Source: an uncultured Eubacteriales bacterium (GTDB lineage: Bacteria; Bacillota; Clostridia; Lachnospirales; Lachnospiraceae). From it: a stretch of 64,000 nt of DNA. The position numbers were made by a program, and so were the translations under genes. This document shows, in pieces, positions 8,365 to 17,250 of this stretch (position 1 is its first letter; each line of letters starts with the position of its first letter). The stretch covers positions 40,500 through 104,499 of the forward strand of contig URMF01000005.1 of the NCBI GenBank assembly GCA_900548855.1, written 5' to 3'. The notes beneath the pieces were generated by a model. That model was not told the origin of the DNA and did not search any database. It was given only the letters and a program-made list of their open reading frames with translations.

Positions 8365-9101
8365 AGATGTTCTTTAACTTCCTCAGAAGGAATGCGGGAT
8401 TCCACAATTTTCTGAACTGCTTTGTTATAAGTCCGGTCATCCAGATGATTATTCTGCAGGTAACGGTATGTATGATATGGAAAACAGCAGAATGCCTCCG
8501 CCACCAGCCAGGATACAGCCATAGACGCATAGTATGCTGATGTCTGTATCGGATTCACTGCCATAAATATCTTGTCAAAATAAAGCCCCTTCTCCTCGAC
8601 TGCATCAGACAAATTCTCCATCGTGACAGTCCGCAGTCTGGATATCTTACATCCCCTGCCATCACACTTTAAAAGATGCTGCATCATAATAATAACCGCC
8701 ACCCTGATTTCAAATTCTTTGTCTGACCAGAGATACGGCTGAATAAACTCCCATGTTCTCTCTCTATCCTCCTGAAACAGATTCATACCCATAAAAACGC
8801 TGTCACAGACTGACCAGTTATCCACCATGGGAATAAAATCTGCAATATATGGCAGCATTTTATCCATATCCCTGGATGCATAACTTAAAACCATCCCTCT
8901 CAGCATTCTCTCCTCAAAATAATAATCCGGTTCCTCCATTGCTGCCTCCCAGTCTCTTTTCGCAATTTCCTTTGCCACCCTCCGAAGCTGCGGCAGCCGG
9001 ATTCCCAGCATATTATCCACTCCGGGTATCAATCCCGAAGAAAATTTCTGATAGTCCTTTTCAGACAACGTAATTAAATACTCTCTTATCTCCCGCTGCA
9101 T
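8343..9101 (-). CDS. alkD: AlkD-like DNA alkylation repair glycosylase
   Basis: A 252-residue all-helical protein of the AlkD/HEAT-like DNA glycosylase family. Recognisable parts are GIRLPQLRRVAKEIAKRDW, the EERMLRGMVLSYA segment and the VDNWSVCDS motif (about residues 91-99), whose Trp and Asp match catalytic positions in this family. By family knowledge it excises cationic alkylated bases (N3/N7 alkylpurines) without base flipping. The ATG at 9101 has a GGAGAAGG-type site. It is convergent with the BMP/metallophosphoesterase operon and upstream of no obvious repair partner. Confidence 0.88.
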   Translation of the reverse strand: MQREIREYLITLSEKDYQKFSSGLIPGVDNMLGIRLPQLRRVAKEIAKRDWEAAMEEPDYYFEERMLRGMVLSYASRDMDKMLPYIADFIPMVDNWSVCDSVFMGMNLFQEDRERTWEFIQPYLWSDKEFEIRVAVIIMMQHLLKCDGRGCKISRLRTVTMENLSDAVEEKGLYFDKIFMAVNPIQTSAYYASMAVSWLVAEAFCCFPYHTYRYLQNNHLDDRTYNKAVQKIVESRIPSEEVKEHLRAQKRR

Positions 9102-9132
9102 TCTCCTTCTCCTTTCTCCATGATATCATACT

Positions 9133-10653
9133 CTAATCAAGCCGTATTTCCTTTAATTCTATCTCCCCTGAACCGGAGTAGAACAAAAACAGTGGATGCA
9201 CCCCGTCTGAAATTTCCAGATTTCCATAAAATTCTTCCCATTTCTCTGACCCTGTAAGTTTAATCACCGCAACCTGACTGCCATCTATACCATCCTTTAC
9301 AGCCAGTTCCCCTATCCCCTTCGTATGGGGACCGTTGCCAGAACCCCTGCTGCTGTCTTTCACCCTTACAGTGACACCAATTCGCCGGTTCCCTTTAAAC
9401 GCAAAATATTTATATCCTATCATAGTTCCGTCTGCAATTTCACCAATAAACTGCTCCCCATCCCGGTGGGTCACGTTTGGAAAATGCTCCGTATAAATCT
9501 TATTGGAGCCATGAGGCATATGTCCATTGGTAATATTGCAGGCAATAACCGCGGGATAGACTCCTTGTGCCTTTAGCGGTCCCTTGTTAAGCCCACAGGA
9601 GGTAATTTCTACCTGTGCTATACTGCCATCCGGTGCAATGGTAATCTGCTCCGCACATGCCTGTCTGCTGTAATCTGATTTATGGGTTAGCCGATGGTAA
9701 AACACATACCACTGCCCATTAATCTGCTCTATACTGCCATGAGTCGTTCCTGTCATATTAAGGCGGTCCTTTTCCTGTCTCCCATTTACACCGATATCTC
9801 CATTGGATACGATTGTTCCTCCAAATACAAAATCCCTGTCTGGATATCTGCTTACAGCATAACACAGCTCATGGTTCTGTAGGGAGGAATAGATAAAGTA
9901 ATACTTTTCCCCTACCTTTCTCATGGAGCTTGCCTCAAAAAAAGGATGGGCTTCAAAGCTGGTTCCCCTTGTCTGATACGGAATAATATGCTTTGCAGCC
10001 TCCTTTACGGTAAGCATATCATCCTCCACAACCACCATACAGGGTCCCATAACACTGTCCGGTGTGCCAAGAATCTCCTCCCTAGTTTTCCCAAACATTT
10101 CCATCTCTTCCCGAATCCGCTCTTCCTTGTCTTTGAAGTCCGGTTCCTGTTCATAGGGATACTGGGTTCCATAATAAATCCGTATCGTCCCGTTATCATT
10201 TATTACCCCCGGGTCAAAACAGACATAATTCTGCATGGGACTTCCGTCCGGATTGCGCACATAGCCTAAATATTCATATTTTCCCGCCGGTGTGTCACAT
10301 ACGGCCACACTGATAGGACCAAAATATCCGCCCTTTCCAAAAGCCCCCGACATGCAATAATACAGATAATATTTTCCGTCATTTCCCCTTACAACATCCG
10401 GTGCATACATATATCTTCGGTTTTCAAAATCCGGGTCCTGGGATGCACGGTAAATTACGCCTTCGCACCGCCAGTCAGACAAATCGGTAACCGGTGCGGA
10501 ATATACCGTATAATCCAGCATACAGAAGGTTTCTCCTCCCTCCTTGTCATGGGAACCATATAGATAAACCCGATCACCAAATACATGGGGTTCCCCATCC
10601 GGAATATATTCATTTAATGGCAGAAATGGATTATAGACTTGTTTCCTTTGCAT
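9133..10653 (-). CDS. Family 43 glycoside hydrolase with C-terminal carbohydrate-binding-like domain
   Basis: A 506-residue protein with the five-bladed GH43 propeller in the first 310 or so residues. YIPDGEPHVFGDRVYLYGSH holds the general-base Asp, YMYAPDVV the pKa-modulating Asp, and FEAHPFFEASS the general-acid Glu. The remainder, with ITNGHMPHGSN, GDG-like turns and VKDSSRGSGNG, resembles a CBM6-type beta sandwich. There is no signal peptide, so it probably acts inside the cell on imported oligosaccharides such as arabinoxylan fragments. GH43 enzymes are beta-xylosidases or alpha-L-arabinofuranosidases; the specificity cannot be settled. No sugar transporter or regulator lies beside it. 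Confidence 0.85.
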   Translation of the reverse strand: MQRKQVYNPFLPLNEYIPDGEPHVFGDRVYLYGSHDKEGGETFCMLDYTVYSAPVTDLSDWRCEGVIYRASQDPDFENRRYMYAPDVVRGNDGKYYLYYCMSGAFGKGGYFGPISVAVCDTPAGKYEYLGYVRNPDGSPMQNYVCFDPGVINDNGTIRIYYGTQYPYEQEPDFKDKEERIREEMEMFGKTREEILGTPDSVMGPCMVVVEDDMLTVKEAAKHIIPYQTRGTSFEAHPFFEASSMRKVGEKYYFIYSSLQNHELCYAVSRYPDRDFVFGGTIVSNGDIGVNGRQEKDRLNMTGTTHGSIEQINGQWYVFYHRLTHKSDYSRQACAEQITIAPDGSIAQVEITSCGLNKGPLKAQGVYPAVIACNITNGHMPHGSNKIYTEHFPNVTHRDGEQFIGEIADGTMIGYKYFAFKGNRRIGVTVRVKDSSRGSGNGPHTKGIGELAVKDGIDGSQVAVIKLTGSEKWEEFYGNLEISDGVHPLFLFYSGSGEIELKEIRLD

Positions 10654-10793
10654 GCTTCAGACCTCCTGCAATTGATAAAATTAAAATTTTTTAGCTGTTA
10701 AATTATTTTTTCCCATTGTACCATAACCTTATTCTTTTTCCAATTCAAACATAATAACCTGTCATCCCTGCCCGTCATCAATCTTCATCATGG

Positions 10794-10830
10794 AAAAAGC
10801 ACCGCATTCTGTCATAGAATGCGATGCTTT
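10794..10830 (-). terminator. Terminator of glnN
   Basis: On the minus strand the stem AAAGCATCGCATTCT / AGAATGCGGTGCTTT (one mismatch) is followed by a T-rich stretch, about 60 bases after the glnN stop codon. Confidence 0.8.
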
Positions 10831-10889
10831 GTATCCTATATGAAATAAAGGAGAGTGAATCTCTGTTCAAATATTGTTACCGCAGTAAT

Positions 10890-13004
10890 TTATACATAGA
10901 ACAGTATGTCTTCATACTGTGGAAATGGCCAGTAATCCTTATCTACTAAGTTTTCAAGCTTATCGGCAGGCTTCCGCACCTCTTCCATTGCAGCAAATAC
11001 CTCATCATGGAAACATCTTGCAGCTTTTTCCATATCATCCTCTAAAGCAAGTGCCTTGTCATCCAGTTCATCCAGCTTGGCAACGGCAGCCGTTAATGCC
11101 TTAAGCTCTACCGAAATATCCTTTAAAATGCCTTCCTGAACAGATGTATCAACACCGACAGCCTTTAAGTCATTTACGCCCTTAGCCATATCAGCTGAAT
11201 ATTTCATAACAGCCGGAACAATCTGCTTCTTTGCCATGTCTAACATGGTCTTAGCTTCAATGTTAATCTGCTTCGCATAGTTCTCATAGTAAATCTCTGC
11301 ACGGGATTCCATTTCTGCCTTACTCAATACGCCAAACTTTTCAAACAGTGCAATGTTGTGCTCATCCTTAAATGCAGCAACTGCATCCACAAGACATTTG
11401 ATATTTGGCAGTCCTCTTCTCTCTGCTTCAGCAACCCACTCTTCCGAATAACCGTTACCATTAAAGATAATTCTCTTATGCTTTGCAATCAGCTCTTTAA
11501 TCTTATCATGTACAGCCATATCAAAGTTATCAGCCTTCTCTAACTCATCTGCAATCTCACACAGAGAAGCGGCAACGATTGTATTCAAAATAATATTCGG
11601 AGTTGCGATGGACTGTGTAGAACCAACCATACGGAACTCAAACTTGTTACCGGTAAATGCAAATGGTGATGTTCTGTTACGGTCCGTTGCATCCTGCATA
11701 AAGGAAGGAAGTGTGGTAACACCGGACTCATAAGTCTTACCCTGCAATGAGCTTGTAGCCTCACCGGTTGTGTCAAGCTGCTTTAATACATCATCTAACT
11801 GCTCACCTAAGTATACAGAAATGATTGCCGGAGGTGCCTCATTTGCACCTAATCTGTGGTCATTTCCTGCAGAGGATGCAGACAATCTCAGCAGGTCTGC
11901 ATGCTCGTCAACCGCCTTTAAAATAGCTACCAGGAATAATAAAAACTGTACATTCTCATGAGGTGTTTTACCCGGCTCTAACAGATTGATTCCGTCATCT
12001 GTCCCCAGTGACCAGTTATTGTGCTTACCGGAACCATTTACGCCTGCAAACGGCTTCTCATGCAGCAGACAGGCTAAACCATGACGGTCAGCAACCCTTC
12101 TCATCGTCTCCATAACTAACTGGTTATGGTCTGTACCTACATTGGTTGTTCCGTAGATTGGAGCCAGCTCATGCTGTGCCGGAGCAACCTCATTATGCTG
12201 TGTCTTTGCTGTAATTCCAAGCTTCCACAGCTCAATATTCAAATCCTTCATGTAAGAAAGAACTCTCTCTCTTACGGTTCCAAAATAATGGTCATCCAGC
12301 TCCTGTCCCTTTGGAGGCATTGCACCAAACAAGGTACGTCCGGTAAAAATCAGATCTTTCCGCTTTGCATAATCCGCCTTATCAATTAAGAAATACTCCT
12401 GCTCTGGTCCGACCGAGGTGGTAACCTTTGTCGAGGTGGGATTTCCAAATAGTCTTAAAATACGAAGCGCCTGTACGTTAACGGCTTCCATAGAACGAAG
12501 CAGCGGAATCTTTTTATCCAGAGCCTCACCGGTATAAGAAGAGAAAGCAGTCGGAATACAAAGAATGCTGCTTCCATCCGGAGACTCCTTGATAAATGCA
12601 GGTGAGGTACAATCCCAGGCAGTATAACCTCTCGCTTCATTGGTTGCACGGAGACCGCCGGAAGGAAAAGAAGAGGCATCCGGCTCACCCTTAATCAGCT
12701 CCTTGCCAGAAAACTCCATCAATACCTTGCCGTCTGCCGTAGGACTGATGAAAGAATCATGTTTCTCAGCAGTAATACCCGTCATTGGCTGGAACCAGTG
12801 GGTATAATGGGTTGCTCCCTTTTCAATCGCCCAGTCCTTCATTGCATTTGCTACCGTATCTGCAATTGCCGGATTTAACTCTTTACCCAGCTCAATTGTT
12901 TTCTTAAGTTCTTTGTAGACGGCCTTTGGCAAACGCTCTTTCATGACTGCATCATTAAATACATTGGTTCCAAAGATTTCTACTACATTTACATTTTCAC
13001 TCAT
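10890..13004 (-). CDS. glnN: Glutamine synthetase type III
   Basis: A 704-residue protein with the features of GSIII rather than the shorter GSI. The N terminus VVEIFGTNVFNDAVM leads into the PSGGLRATNEARGYTAWD block. Then come the ATP/glutamate-site signature GPEQEYFL, the metal-binding KTQHNEVAPAQHE, and the nucleotide-binding NGSGKHNNWS; a C-terminal helical domain ends the protein. It condenses glutamate and ammonia to glutamine with ATP and forms dodecamers in this family. It is transcribed alone from a promoter at 13148-13176 through a leader with an internal hairpin terminator (13077-13111), so its expression is probably controlled by attenuation in response to nitrogen. Confidence 0.96.
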   Translation of the reverse strand: MSENVNVVEIFGTNVFNDAVMKERLPKAVYKELKKTIELGKELNPAIADTVANAMKDWAIEKGATHYTHWFQPMTGITAEKHDSFISPTADGKVLMEFSGKELIKGEPDASSFPSGGLRATNEARGYTAWDCTSPAFIKESPDGSSILCIPTAFSSYTGEALDKKIPLLRSMEAVNVQALRILRLFGNPTSTKVTTSVGPEQEYFLIDKADYAKRKDLIFTGRTLFGAMPPKGQELDDHYFGTVRERVLSYMKDLNIELWKLGITAKTQHNEVAPAQHELAPIYGTTNVGTDHNQLVMETMRRVADRHGLACLLHEKPFAGVNGSGKHNNWSLGTDDGINLLEPGKTPHENVQFLLFLVAILKAVDEHADLLRLSASSAGNDHRLGANEAPPAIISVYLGEQLDDVLKQLDTTGEATSSLQGKTYESGVTTLPSFMQDATDRNRTSPFAFTGNKFEFRMVGSTQSIATPNIILNTIVAASLCEIADELEKADNFDMAVHDKIKELIAKHKRIIFNGNGYSEEWVAEAERRGLPNIKCLVDAVAAFKDEHNIALFEKFGVLSKAEMESRAEIYYENYAKQINIEAKTMLDMAKKQIVPAVMKYSADMAKGVNDLKAVGVDTSVQEGILKDISVELKALTAAVAKLDELDDKALALEDDMEKAARCFHDEVFAAMEEVRKPADKLENLVDKDYWPFPQYEDILFYV

Positions 13005-13076
13005 AAGATAATACTTCCTTTCCTTTTTCCTTTATTAGCGATACAAGACTAATGTATGAATAAAACCCTCGCTTCA

Positions 13077-13111
13077 TGAAAAAAGGGTATTCTCCTAATG
13101 AGAACACCCTT
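13077..13111 (-). promoter_or_regulatory. Terminator-like attenuator hairpin in the glnN leader
   Basis: On the minus strand AAGGGTGTTCTC / GAGAATACCCTT form a 12-base stem with one internal mismatch around a 5-nt loop, followed by TTTTTT. It begins only about 30 bases after the predicted transcription start and about 75 bases before the glnN ATG, so it would stop transcription before the gene unless countered. An overlapping alternative stem GGACA / TGTTC could compete. Clostridial glutamine synthetase genes are known targets of ANTAR-type antitermination, but I cannot show the paired hexaloops here. Confidence 0.6.
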
Positions 13112-13147
13112 GTCCTTAGCTCTATATGTATTCGCTTTGATAGTTGT

Positions 13148-13176
13148 AATATAAACTACTCTGTTAAAAAAATCAA
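13148..13176 (-). promoter_or_regulatory. Sigma-A-type promoter of glnN
   Basis: On the minus strand TTGATT (13171-13176), a 17-base spacer and TATATT (13148-13153). Predicted start is near 13141, giving a leader of about 135 nt. Confidence 0.7.
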
Positions 13177-13260
13177 GTCTTTTTTTCAATTTTTATGATA
13201 TTTTTTCATTTTGACTTAAATTTCGTAAGTTGACCGGTTGTTTTTGTGGAATTTTACATA

Positions 13261-14817
13261 TCATTCCTCTGTTATATCATCTGAAACGGAACCCTTCTCC
13301 GTTACATGCTCCACCACTTTTACAACCGTTGTATCACCATTTCCCTCTTCCTTATCTGTGAAGCCTGCCAGCTTTGTTCCTGCAAAGCTGGATAACAGTA
13401 CCCCCGGATTAATTCCAAGGCTGTCGCCAATTCCATCAATAACCTGTTTTAAGGAGGTTGTTACATCCTCCGTCATTTTTGCAGTATTACCGGAACCATA
13501 CATCGTAATCTTATCAATGTTGCTAAGCGGTGTCGCAATCGCCTCTGCAACCTGCGGATACATCTTGCAAAGCATTTCAATAATTGCAGCCTCACCATAC
13601 TTCTGCATAGCCTCTGCCTTCTTGTCAATACCGGCTGCCTCTGCCTCCGCTTTTGCCTTGATTGCGGCTGCCTCTGCTTCACCCTTTGCCTTGATACCGG
13701 CAGCCTCTGCTTCTGCCTTTGCCCGGATTGCCGCTGCTTCCTGTTCCATGGAATACTTCACCGCATCTGCCTGGATTTTCTGTGCCTCTGCCTCCTGCGC
13801 CTGCTCGTACTTCTTAGCCTCTGCATCCTTCTGGCGCTTATAAAGCTCCACATCTGCCATCTGCTGTTGCTTGTATTTCTCTGCATCTGCCTGTTTACGG
13901 ATATTGGCATTTAAGGTCTGCTCCTGAACCTCTGCCTCCCGCATTTTCAACTCAACTTCCCTCTCCTGACGTGCAATATTGGCATTGGTTGCTGTAACCT
14001 CAATAGATTTACGCTGCTCCTCTTCCTGAATCCGGTAAGCCGCATCTGCCTGAGCGCGTTTGGTATCCTCTGTTGTCTTTAACTCTGCCTTCTTAATTGC
14101 CAGCTCATTCTGCTTAATTGCAATCTCTGTCTCTGAAGTAACCGCAGCCTCATTGGCTTCCTTCTTCGCCTGTGCCTGTGCAATCGCCACATCACGGTCT
14201 GCATTCGCCTTCGCAATGGAGGCATTTTTCTGAATTGCTGCCATATTATCCTGACCCAGTGCCGGAATCAAATCGTTCTGGTCCGTAACATGCTGGATAT
14301 TGCAGGAAATGATTTCAATACCCAGGCTGTTCATATCCTTCTGCGCTTTTTCCTGTACCTGGTCACCAAATACCTTCCGGTCATTACACAAATCCTTCAG
14401 AGTAACCGTACCGATAATCTCACGCATATTACCCTGTAAAGAATCCACCAATGCCATTATAATCCGGTCTTCCTTCATGTTGAGGAAGTTCTTCATTGCA
14501 CGCTGGATTCCCTCCTCATCTGTCATAACGCGTACCTTTGCCACCGCATCAATATTAACACCGATAAAATCCAGGGTTGGCACATAATCATCCGTTTTAA
14601 TATCAATGGAAATCTGCTTTACCAGCAGTTCATCTTTTCTCTCAAAGAACGGAAGCTTAAATCCAGCTCTACCAATCAGTACCTTCGGCTCTTTCCGGAG
14701 TCCAGAAATAACAAATGCCACATCCGGCGGTGCCTTCACATAGCTTGCCAGCAATACTACAATAACGAGTATCACAATCAAAATAATCCACCAATACCCA
14801 AACAATAAGTCAAACAT
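13261..14817 (-). CDS. floT: Flotillin-like membrane scaffold protein
   Basis: A 518-residue protein with an N-terminal hydrophobic segment (about 5-26), a Band 7/SPFH domain (about 30-200) and a long Ala/Glu/Lys/Gln-rich coiled coil (about 205-415) with repeated EAEAAGIKAKGEAEAAAI-type blocks. A C-terminal hydrophobic and tail region follows. This matches bacterial flotillins, which form membrane microdomain scaffolds. The usual partner, an NfeD-like membrane protein, is absent on both sides; the neighbours are glnN and an aminotransferase. The internal EAEAAGIKAK repeats could recombine. The start is ATG 14817 with a GAGAGAGG site. Confidence 0.9.
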   Translation of the reverse strand: MFDLLFGYWWIILIVILVIVVLLASYVKAPPDVAFVISGLRKEPKVLIGRAGFKLPFFERKDELLVKQISIDIKTDDYVPTLDFIGVNIDAVAKVRVMTDEEGIQRAMKNFLNMKEDRIIMALVDSLQGNMREIIGTVTLKDLCNDRKVFGDQVQEKAQKDMNSLGIEIISCNIQHVTDQNDLIPALGQDNMAAIQKNASIAKANADRDVAIAQAQAKKEANEAAVTSETEIAIKQNELAIKKAELKTTEDTKRAQADAAYRIQEEEQRKSIEVTATNANIARQEREVELKMREAEVQEQTLNANIRKQADAEKYKQQQMADVELYKRQKDAEAKKYEQAQEAEAQKIQADAVKYSMEQEAAAIRAKAEAEAAGIKAKGEAEAAAIKAKAEAEAAGIDKKAEAMQKYGEAAIIEMLCKMYPQVAEAIATPLSNIDKITMYGSGNTAKMTEDVTTSLKQVIDGIGDSLGINPGVLLSSFAGTKLAGFTDKEEGNGDTTVVKVVEHVTEKGSVSDDITEE

Positions 14818-14842
14818 AACCTCTCTCCTCTCTCTTCTGTAA

Positions 14843-14880
14843 GGTGATTGCGAAACTCAAAAAAGTAGATATTTCGCAAA
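14843..14880. repeat. TTGCGAAACT-family dispersed repeat, hairpin form
   Basis: TTGCGAAA (14848-14855) and its exact complement TTTCGCAA (14872-14879) flank a 16-base loop. Bases 14847-14869 are identical over 23 bases to the complement of 60280-60302, at the 3' end of the folB-folK gene. It lies between the flotillin and aminotransferase genes. Confidence 0.65.
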
Positions 14881-15015
14881 CGCCTATTTCTCTTTTGGTA
14901 ATCTGCTGCCAGCTATCAAATATGGAAACCGCTTTATAACCGGCAAAGTCAATCTAAGTATCTTGATTGTAACATTTTAGAGCACATGATGCAATTTTTA
15001 TTTCACTATTTCACT

Positions 15016-16128
15016 TTAGTTTAACTTCAGGTTTTCATTAAGCTCCACCCCCAGCTTTCTCAATGTGGCATCCAGCGCATGCAGTGTTTCTTTCATATTT
15101 TCCCCGGTACAGTTATATCCCATATGCCCAATCCGGATTACCTCGCCAGCCATCACGTCAAAGGAGCCTGCCAGCATAATATTATAATCCTCCCGCATTG
15201 TCTTTAAAATCTCCGACGCAGTGACGCCGCCCGGCACCGTAAATACCGTCACAGTATTGGAATATCCGTTCTCTGCGTACAGATGCAGTCCCGCACGGGT
15301 TAACGCTTCTCTGGTCTTGGCTGCAATTTCTGCATGGCGTTTTAAAATATCCTTATCGGCTTTTATATTTTCCAATGCCTGCCTCAGACCATAAATGTCG
15401 CTGATTGGCATGGAGTATGGAAACCATTTATTCTCATAATAATTTTTGAAGGTCAGCAGATTTCCGTAAAAGGATGCAATCTGTGTCTTCCGGTTTTCCA
15501 TTGCCTGCTTTGCCTCCTCACTGATGGTTACCAGAGTCAGTCCAATAGGGCAGGAAATCGCTTTCTGGGAGCCGCCGCAAAGAATATCAATCCTCGATGC
15601 ATCCACATTTACTTCATTGCCAAACATACCAGATACCGAATCTACCACCGTTAAAATGCCATATTCCTTTAACAGCGGGCAAATGGCAGCAATGTCATTC
15701 AGCATACCGCTCGGCGTATCACAATGTACTACCGTTGCATATTTAAAATCAGAGTCCTTCTCTAGAAATCTTTTCAATGGCTCTGTCTCGATTTTCCTTT
15801 TATAATCTGATGTATATAAGACCGGTTTCCCACCATATATATTTACAAAATGTGCAAAACCCTTTCCAAATACTCCATTATCTAAAACCAGTACCCGGTC
15901 TCCCGGTTCTGTCAGGGATGCCACTGCCGCCTCTAAGCCTAAGATACCTTCCCCGCTGAGAATCAGGCTCTCATTTTTTGTATGCAAAAGGCTGCTGTAC
16001 AATTCACAGGTCTCCTTATAGTAATCATAGAAATCAGAATCCAAATCCGGATTGCCTGTTTCCATACTTCTTGCCATTCTGACATTTTCTGCCACCATGG
16101 TTGGTCCCGGGGTCATCATCTTATACAT
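15016..16128 (-). CDS. Class V aminotransferase, alanine-glyoxylate/serine-pyruvate type
   Basis: A 370-residue PLP enzyme of fold type I, subgroup V. The N terminus MTPGPTMVAENVRMA is typical of alanine-glyoxylate and serine-pyruvate aminotransferases. SGEGILGLEAAVASL binds the PLP phosphate, VDSVSGMFGNEV carries the ring-binding Asp, and GGSQKAISCPIG carries the Schiff-base lysine. It moves an amino group between alanine or serine and glyoxylate or pyruvate; the exact pair cannot be told from sequence. The start is ATG 16128, with GAAAGGATG upstream; an in-frame extension to 16221 runs into a long inverted repeat and is not likely coding. It has no operon partner. Confidence 0.85.
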   Translation of the reverse strand: MYKMMTPGPTMVAENVRMARSMETGNPDLDSDFYDYYKETCELYSSLLHTKNESLILSGEGILGLEAAVASLTEPGDRVLVLDNGVFGKGFAHFVNIYGGKPVLYTSDYKRKIETEPLKRFLEKDSDFKYATVVHCDTPSGMLNDIAAICPLLKEYGILTVVDSVSGMFGNEVNVDASRIDILCGGSQKAISCPIGLTLVTISEEAKQAMENRKTQIASFYGNLLTFKNYYENKWFPYSMPISDIYGLRQALENIKADKDILKRHAEIAAKTREALTRAGLHLYAENGYSNTVTVFTVPGGVTASEILKTMREDYNIMLAGSFDVMAGEVIRIGHMGYNCTGENMKETLHALDATLRKLGVELNENLKLN

Positions 16129-16185
16129 ACTCTCATCCTTTCTAATTTTTGTTCTCCTGATTTTGCCACAGGGAGGAAATATTTT

Positions 16186-16403
16186 GGATTCCACTGGCAT
16201 TTTTAATGGTTCATAGGACATATCGGATTTCCGGCTTGATTTGTGCTCCTGTTATGCTGACCATTCCGATGAGACCCAGTAAAAAATCTCAGCTGGAGGG
16301 CTTCGATTTTTTACTGGGTCTCATCTCCATAGCATAAATATCGCACAAATCAAGCCGGAAATCCGATAGCCCAATCTACGCTTGCTTAATGCCAGTGAAA
16401 TCC
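16186..16403. repeat. 218-bp long inverted repeat (MITE-like or cruciform element)
   Basis: Three nested pairs of arms are visible. The outer pair is 16186-16200 with 16389-16403 (one mismatch). The middle pair is 16221-16246 with 16343-16368 (26 bp, perfect). The inner pair is 16268-16288 with 16305-16325 (21 bp, perfect). No reading frame inside is credible. It lies upstream of the aminotransferase gene and downstream of the ECF S-component gene, so it would fold into a very stable RNA hairpin if transcribed. Confidence 0.75.
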
Positions 16404-16526
16404 ATATACACTTTCGCTGCGGGCAAAATCTTCGCCACGCCCGCTGCCAGCTTTAGCATGTTGCTCGCCCTGCGTACTTCACCAGCCCATGTTCGAAGCG
16501 TCCGCCTAATACAATAAAAAACGCAT
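16404..16526. other. Repeat-like spacer next to the long inverted repeat
   Basis: A 123-base GC-richer spacer (with CGCTGCGGGCAAAATC and GTACTTCACCAGCCC) unlike the AT-rich intergenic DNA elsewhere. On the minus strand a short frame reads through it into the repeat, but it overlaps the S-component stop region and has no ribosome binding site. I see no gene in it. Confidence 0.35.
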
Positions 16527-17084
16527 CTATCCCTCCACAGAGCGGAGTCCTCTCTCAAGGGGTGTTATTATAATAAATACAATAATTGCAGCCACTGTAA
16601 TCTGAATCATATTTCCCGGCACGGATTTTAAGGCAGCTGCCACTCCGCTTCCCATCACAAAGCCTTCAAAGATAAAATATCCTGCCAGCTTTATTGCCAG
16701 TGCCACAAGAACAGCAAAGACCTTTGCCCCAAAGCTCTTCCGTTTCTTGCAGATTGCTCCCACCGCAAAGCCCATCAGCCCACAGGTGACAATCGTACAT
16801 GGTGCCCATGCAGCCCAGCCGCTTAAAATATCAAATAATCCCATTCCCAGTGCTCCAGCTAACGCTCCCGTGCGTTTTCCATAAACCATGGCTGCAATAA
16901 ACAGTGGTATATTTCCTAAATGAATCAAGCCACCGGCACCGCCAAAGCTCGGAATCTGAATATTTACAAATGCCGTAAATACCAGTGTAAGCGCCACAAA
17001 CATTGCATCCAGGGCAATTTGTTTGGCCTGGCTTTTTGCTCTGTTATCTGTTTTCAGTGTCTGATTCCCTACTGCTTTTTCCAT
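16527..17084 (-). CDS. ECF transporter S component, probably for vitamin B6
   Basis: A 185-residue integral membrane protein with about six hydrophobic segments. It starts with AKQIALDAMFVALTLVFTAF and has the family-typical GNIPLFIAAMVYGKRTGA loop and FDILSGWAAWAP. These are features of the energy-coupling-factor substrate-capture subunits; no ATPase or EcfT gene is nearby, so it would share a common ECF module. It is divergent from a pyridoxine/pyridoxamine kinase gene, which suggests a B6 vitamer as substrate (inference from context). The start is ATG 17084 with GAGGGAAAG upstream; a TTG at 17108 is less likely. Confidence 0.82.
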   Translation of the reverse strand: MEKAVGNQTLKTDNRAKSQAKQIALDAMFVALTLVFTAFVNIQIPSFGGAGGLIHLGNIPLFIAAMVYGKRTGALAGALGMGLFDILSGWAAWAPCTIVTCGLMGFAVGAICKKRKSFGAKVFAVLVALAIKLAGYFIFEGFVMGSGVAAALKSVPGNMIQITVAAIIVFIIITPLERGLRSVEG

Positions 17085-17118
17085 AATTCTTTCCCTCTTT
17101 TCTTCCAATCTGTGTTGT

Positions 17119-17181
17119 ACTATACCGCCTATTTGGCACTTTTAAAACCGCCAGTTTTGTTATTTTTGACAGTGCCAGTTT
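17119..17181. promoter_or_regulatory. Candidate operator with repeated TGGC half-sites between divergent B6 genes
   Basis: TGGCAC at 17134-17139 is inverted relative to GTGCCA at 17172-17177, and GCCAGTTT is directly repeated at 17150-17157 and 17174-17181 (24 bp apart). A minus-strand -10 (TATAGT, 17119-17124) lies beside them. Direct plus inverted repeats of this kind fit MocR/PdxR-type regulators, but the regulator is not in the window. Confidence 0.4.
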
Positions 17182-17197
17182 ATTTTTACGCTTTTAC

Positions 17198-17226
17198 TTG
17201 CATTTTTTTCACAAATATACTATCTT
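17198..17226 (+). promoter_or_regulatory. Promoter of the pyridoxal/pyridoxamine kinase gene
   Basis: TTGCAT (17198-17203), a 17-base spacer and TATCTT (17221-17226), about 105 bases upstream of the start codon. The transcript would carry the repeat at 17251-17297 in its leader. Confidence 0.45.
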
Positions 17227-17250
17227 AAGTACGAAACTTTGCACCAGCGC

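Noticed and set aside
13473..13682. Arg/Gln-rich frame inside the flotillin gene
   Set aside because: Shadow of the Ala/Glu repeat in another frame.
16376..16558. Minus-strand 60-residue frame beside the long inverted repeat
   Set aside because: Overlaps the S-component gene end in another frame and continues into the repeat; no start site.
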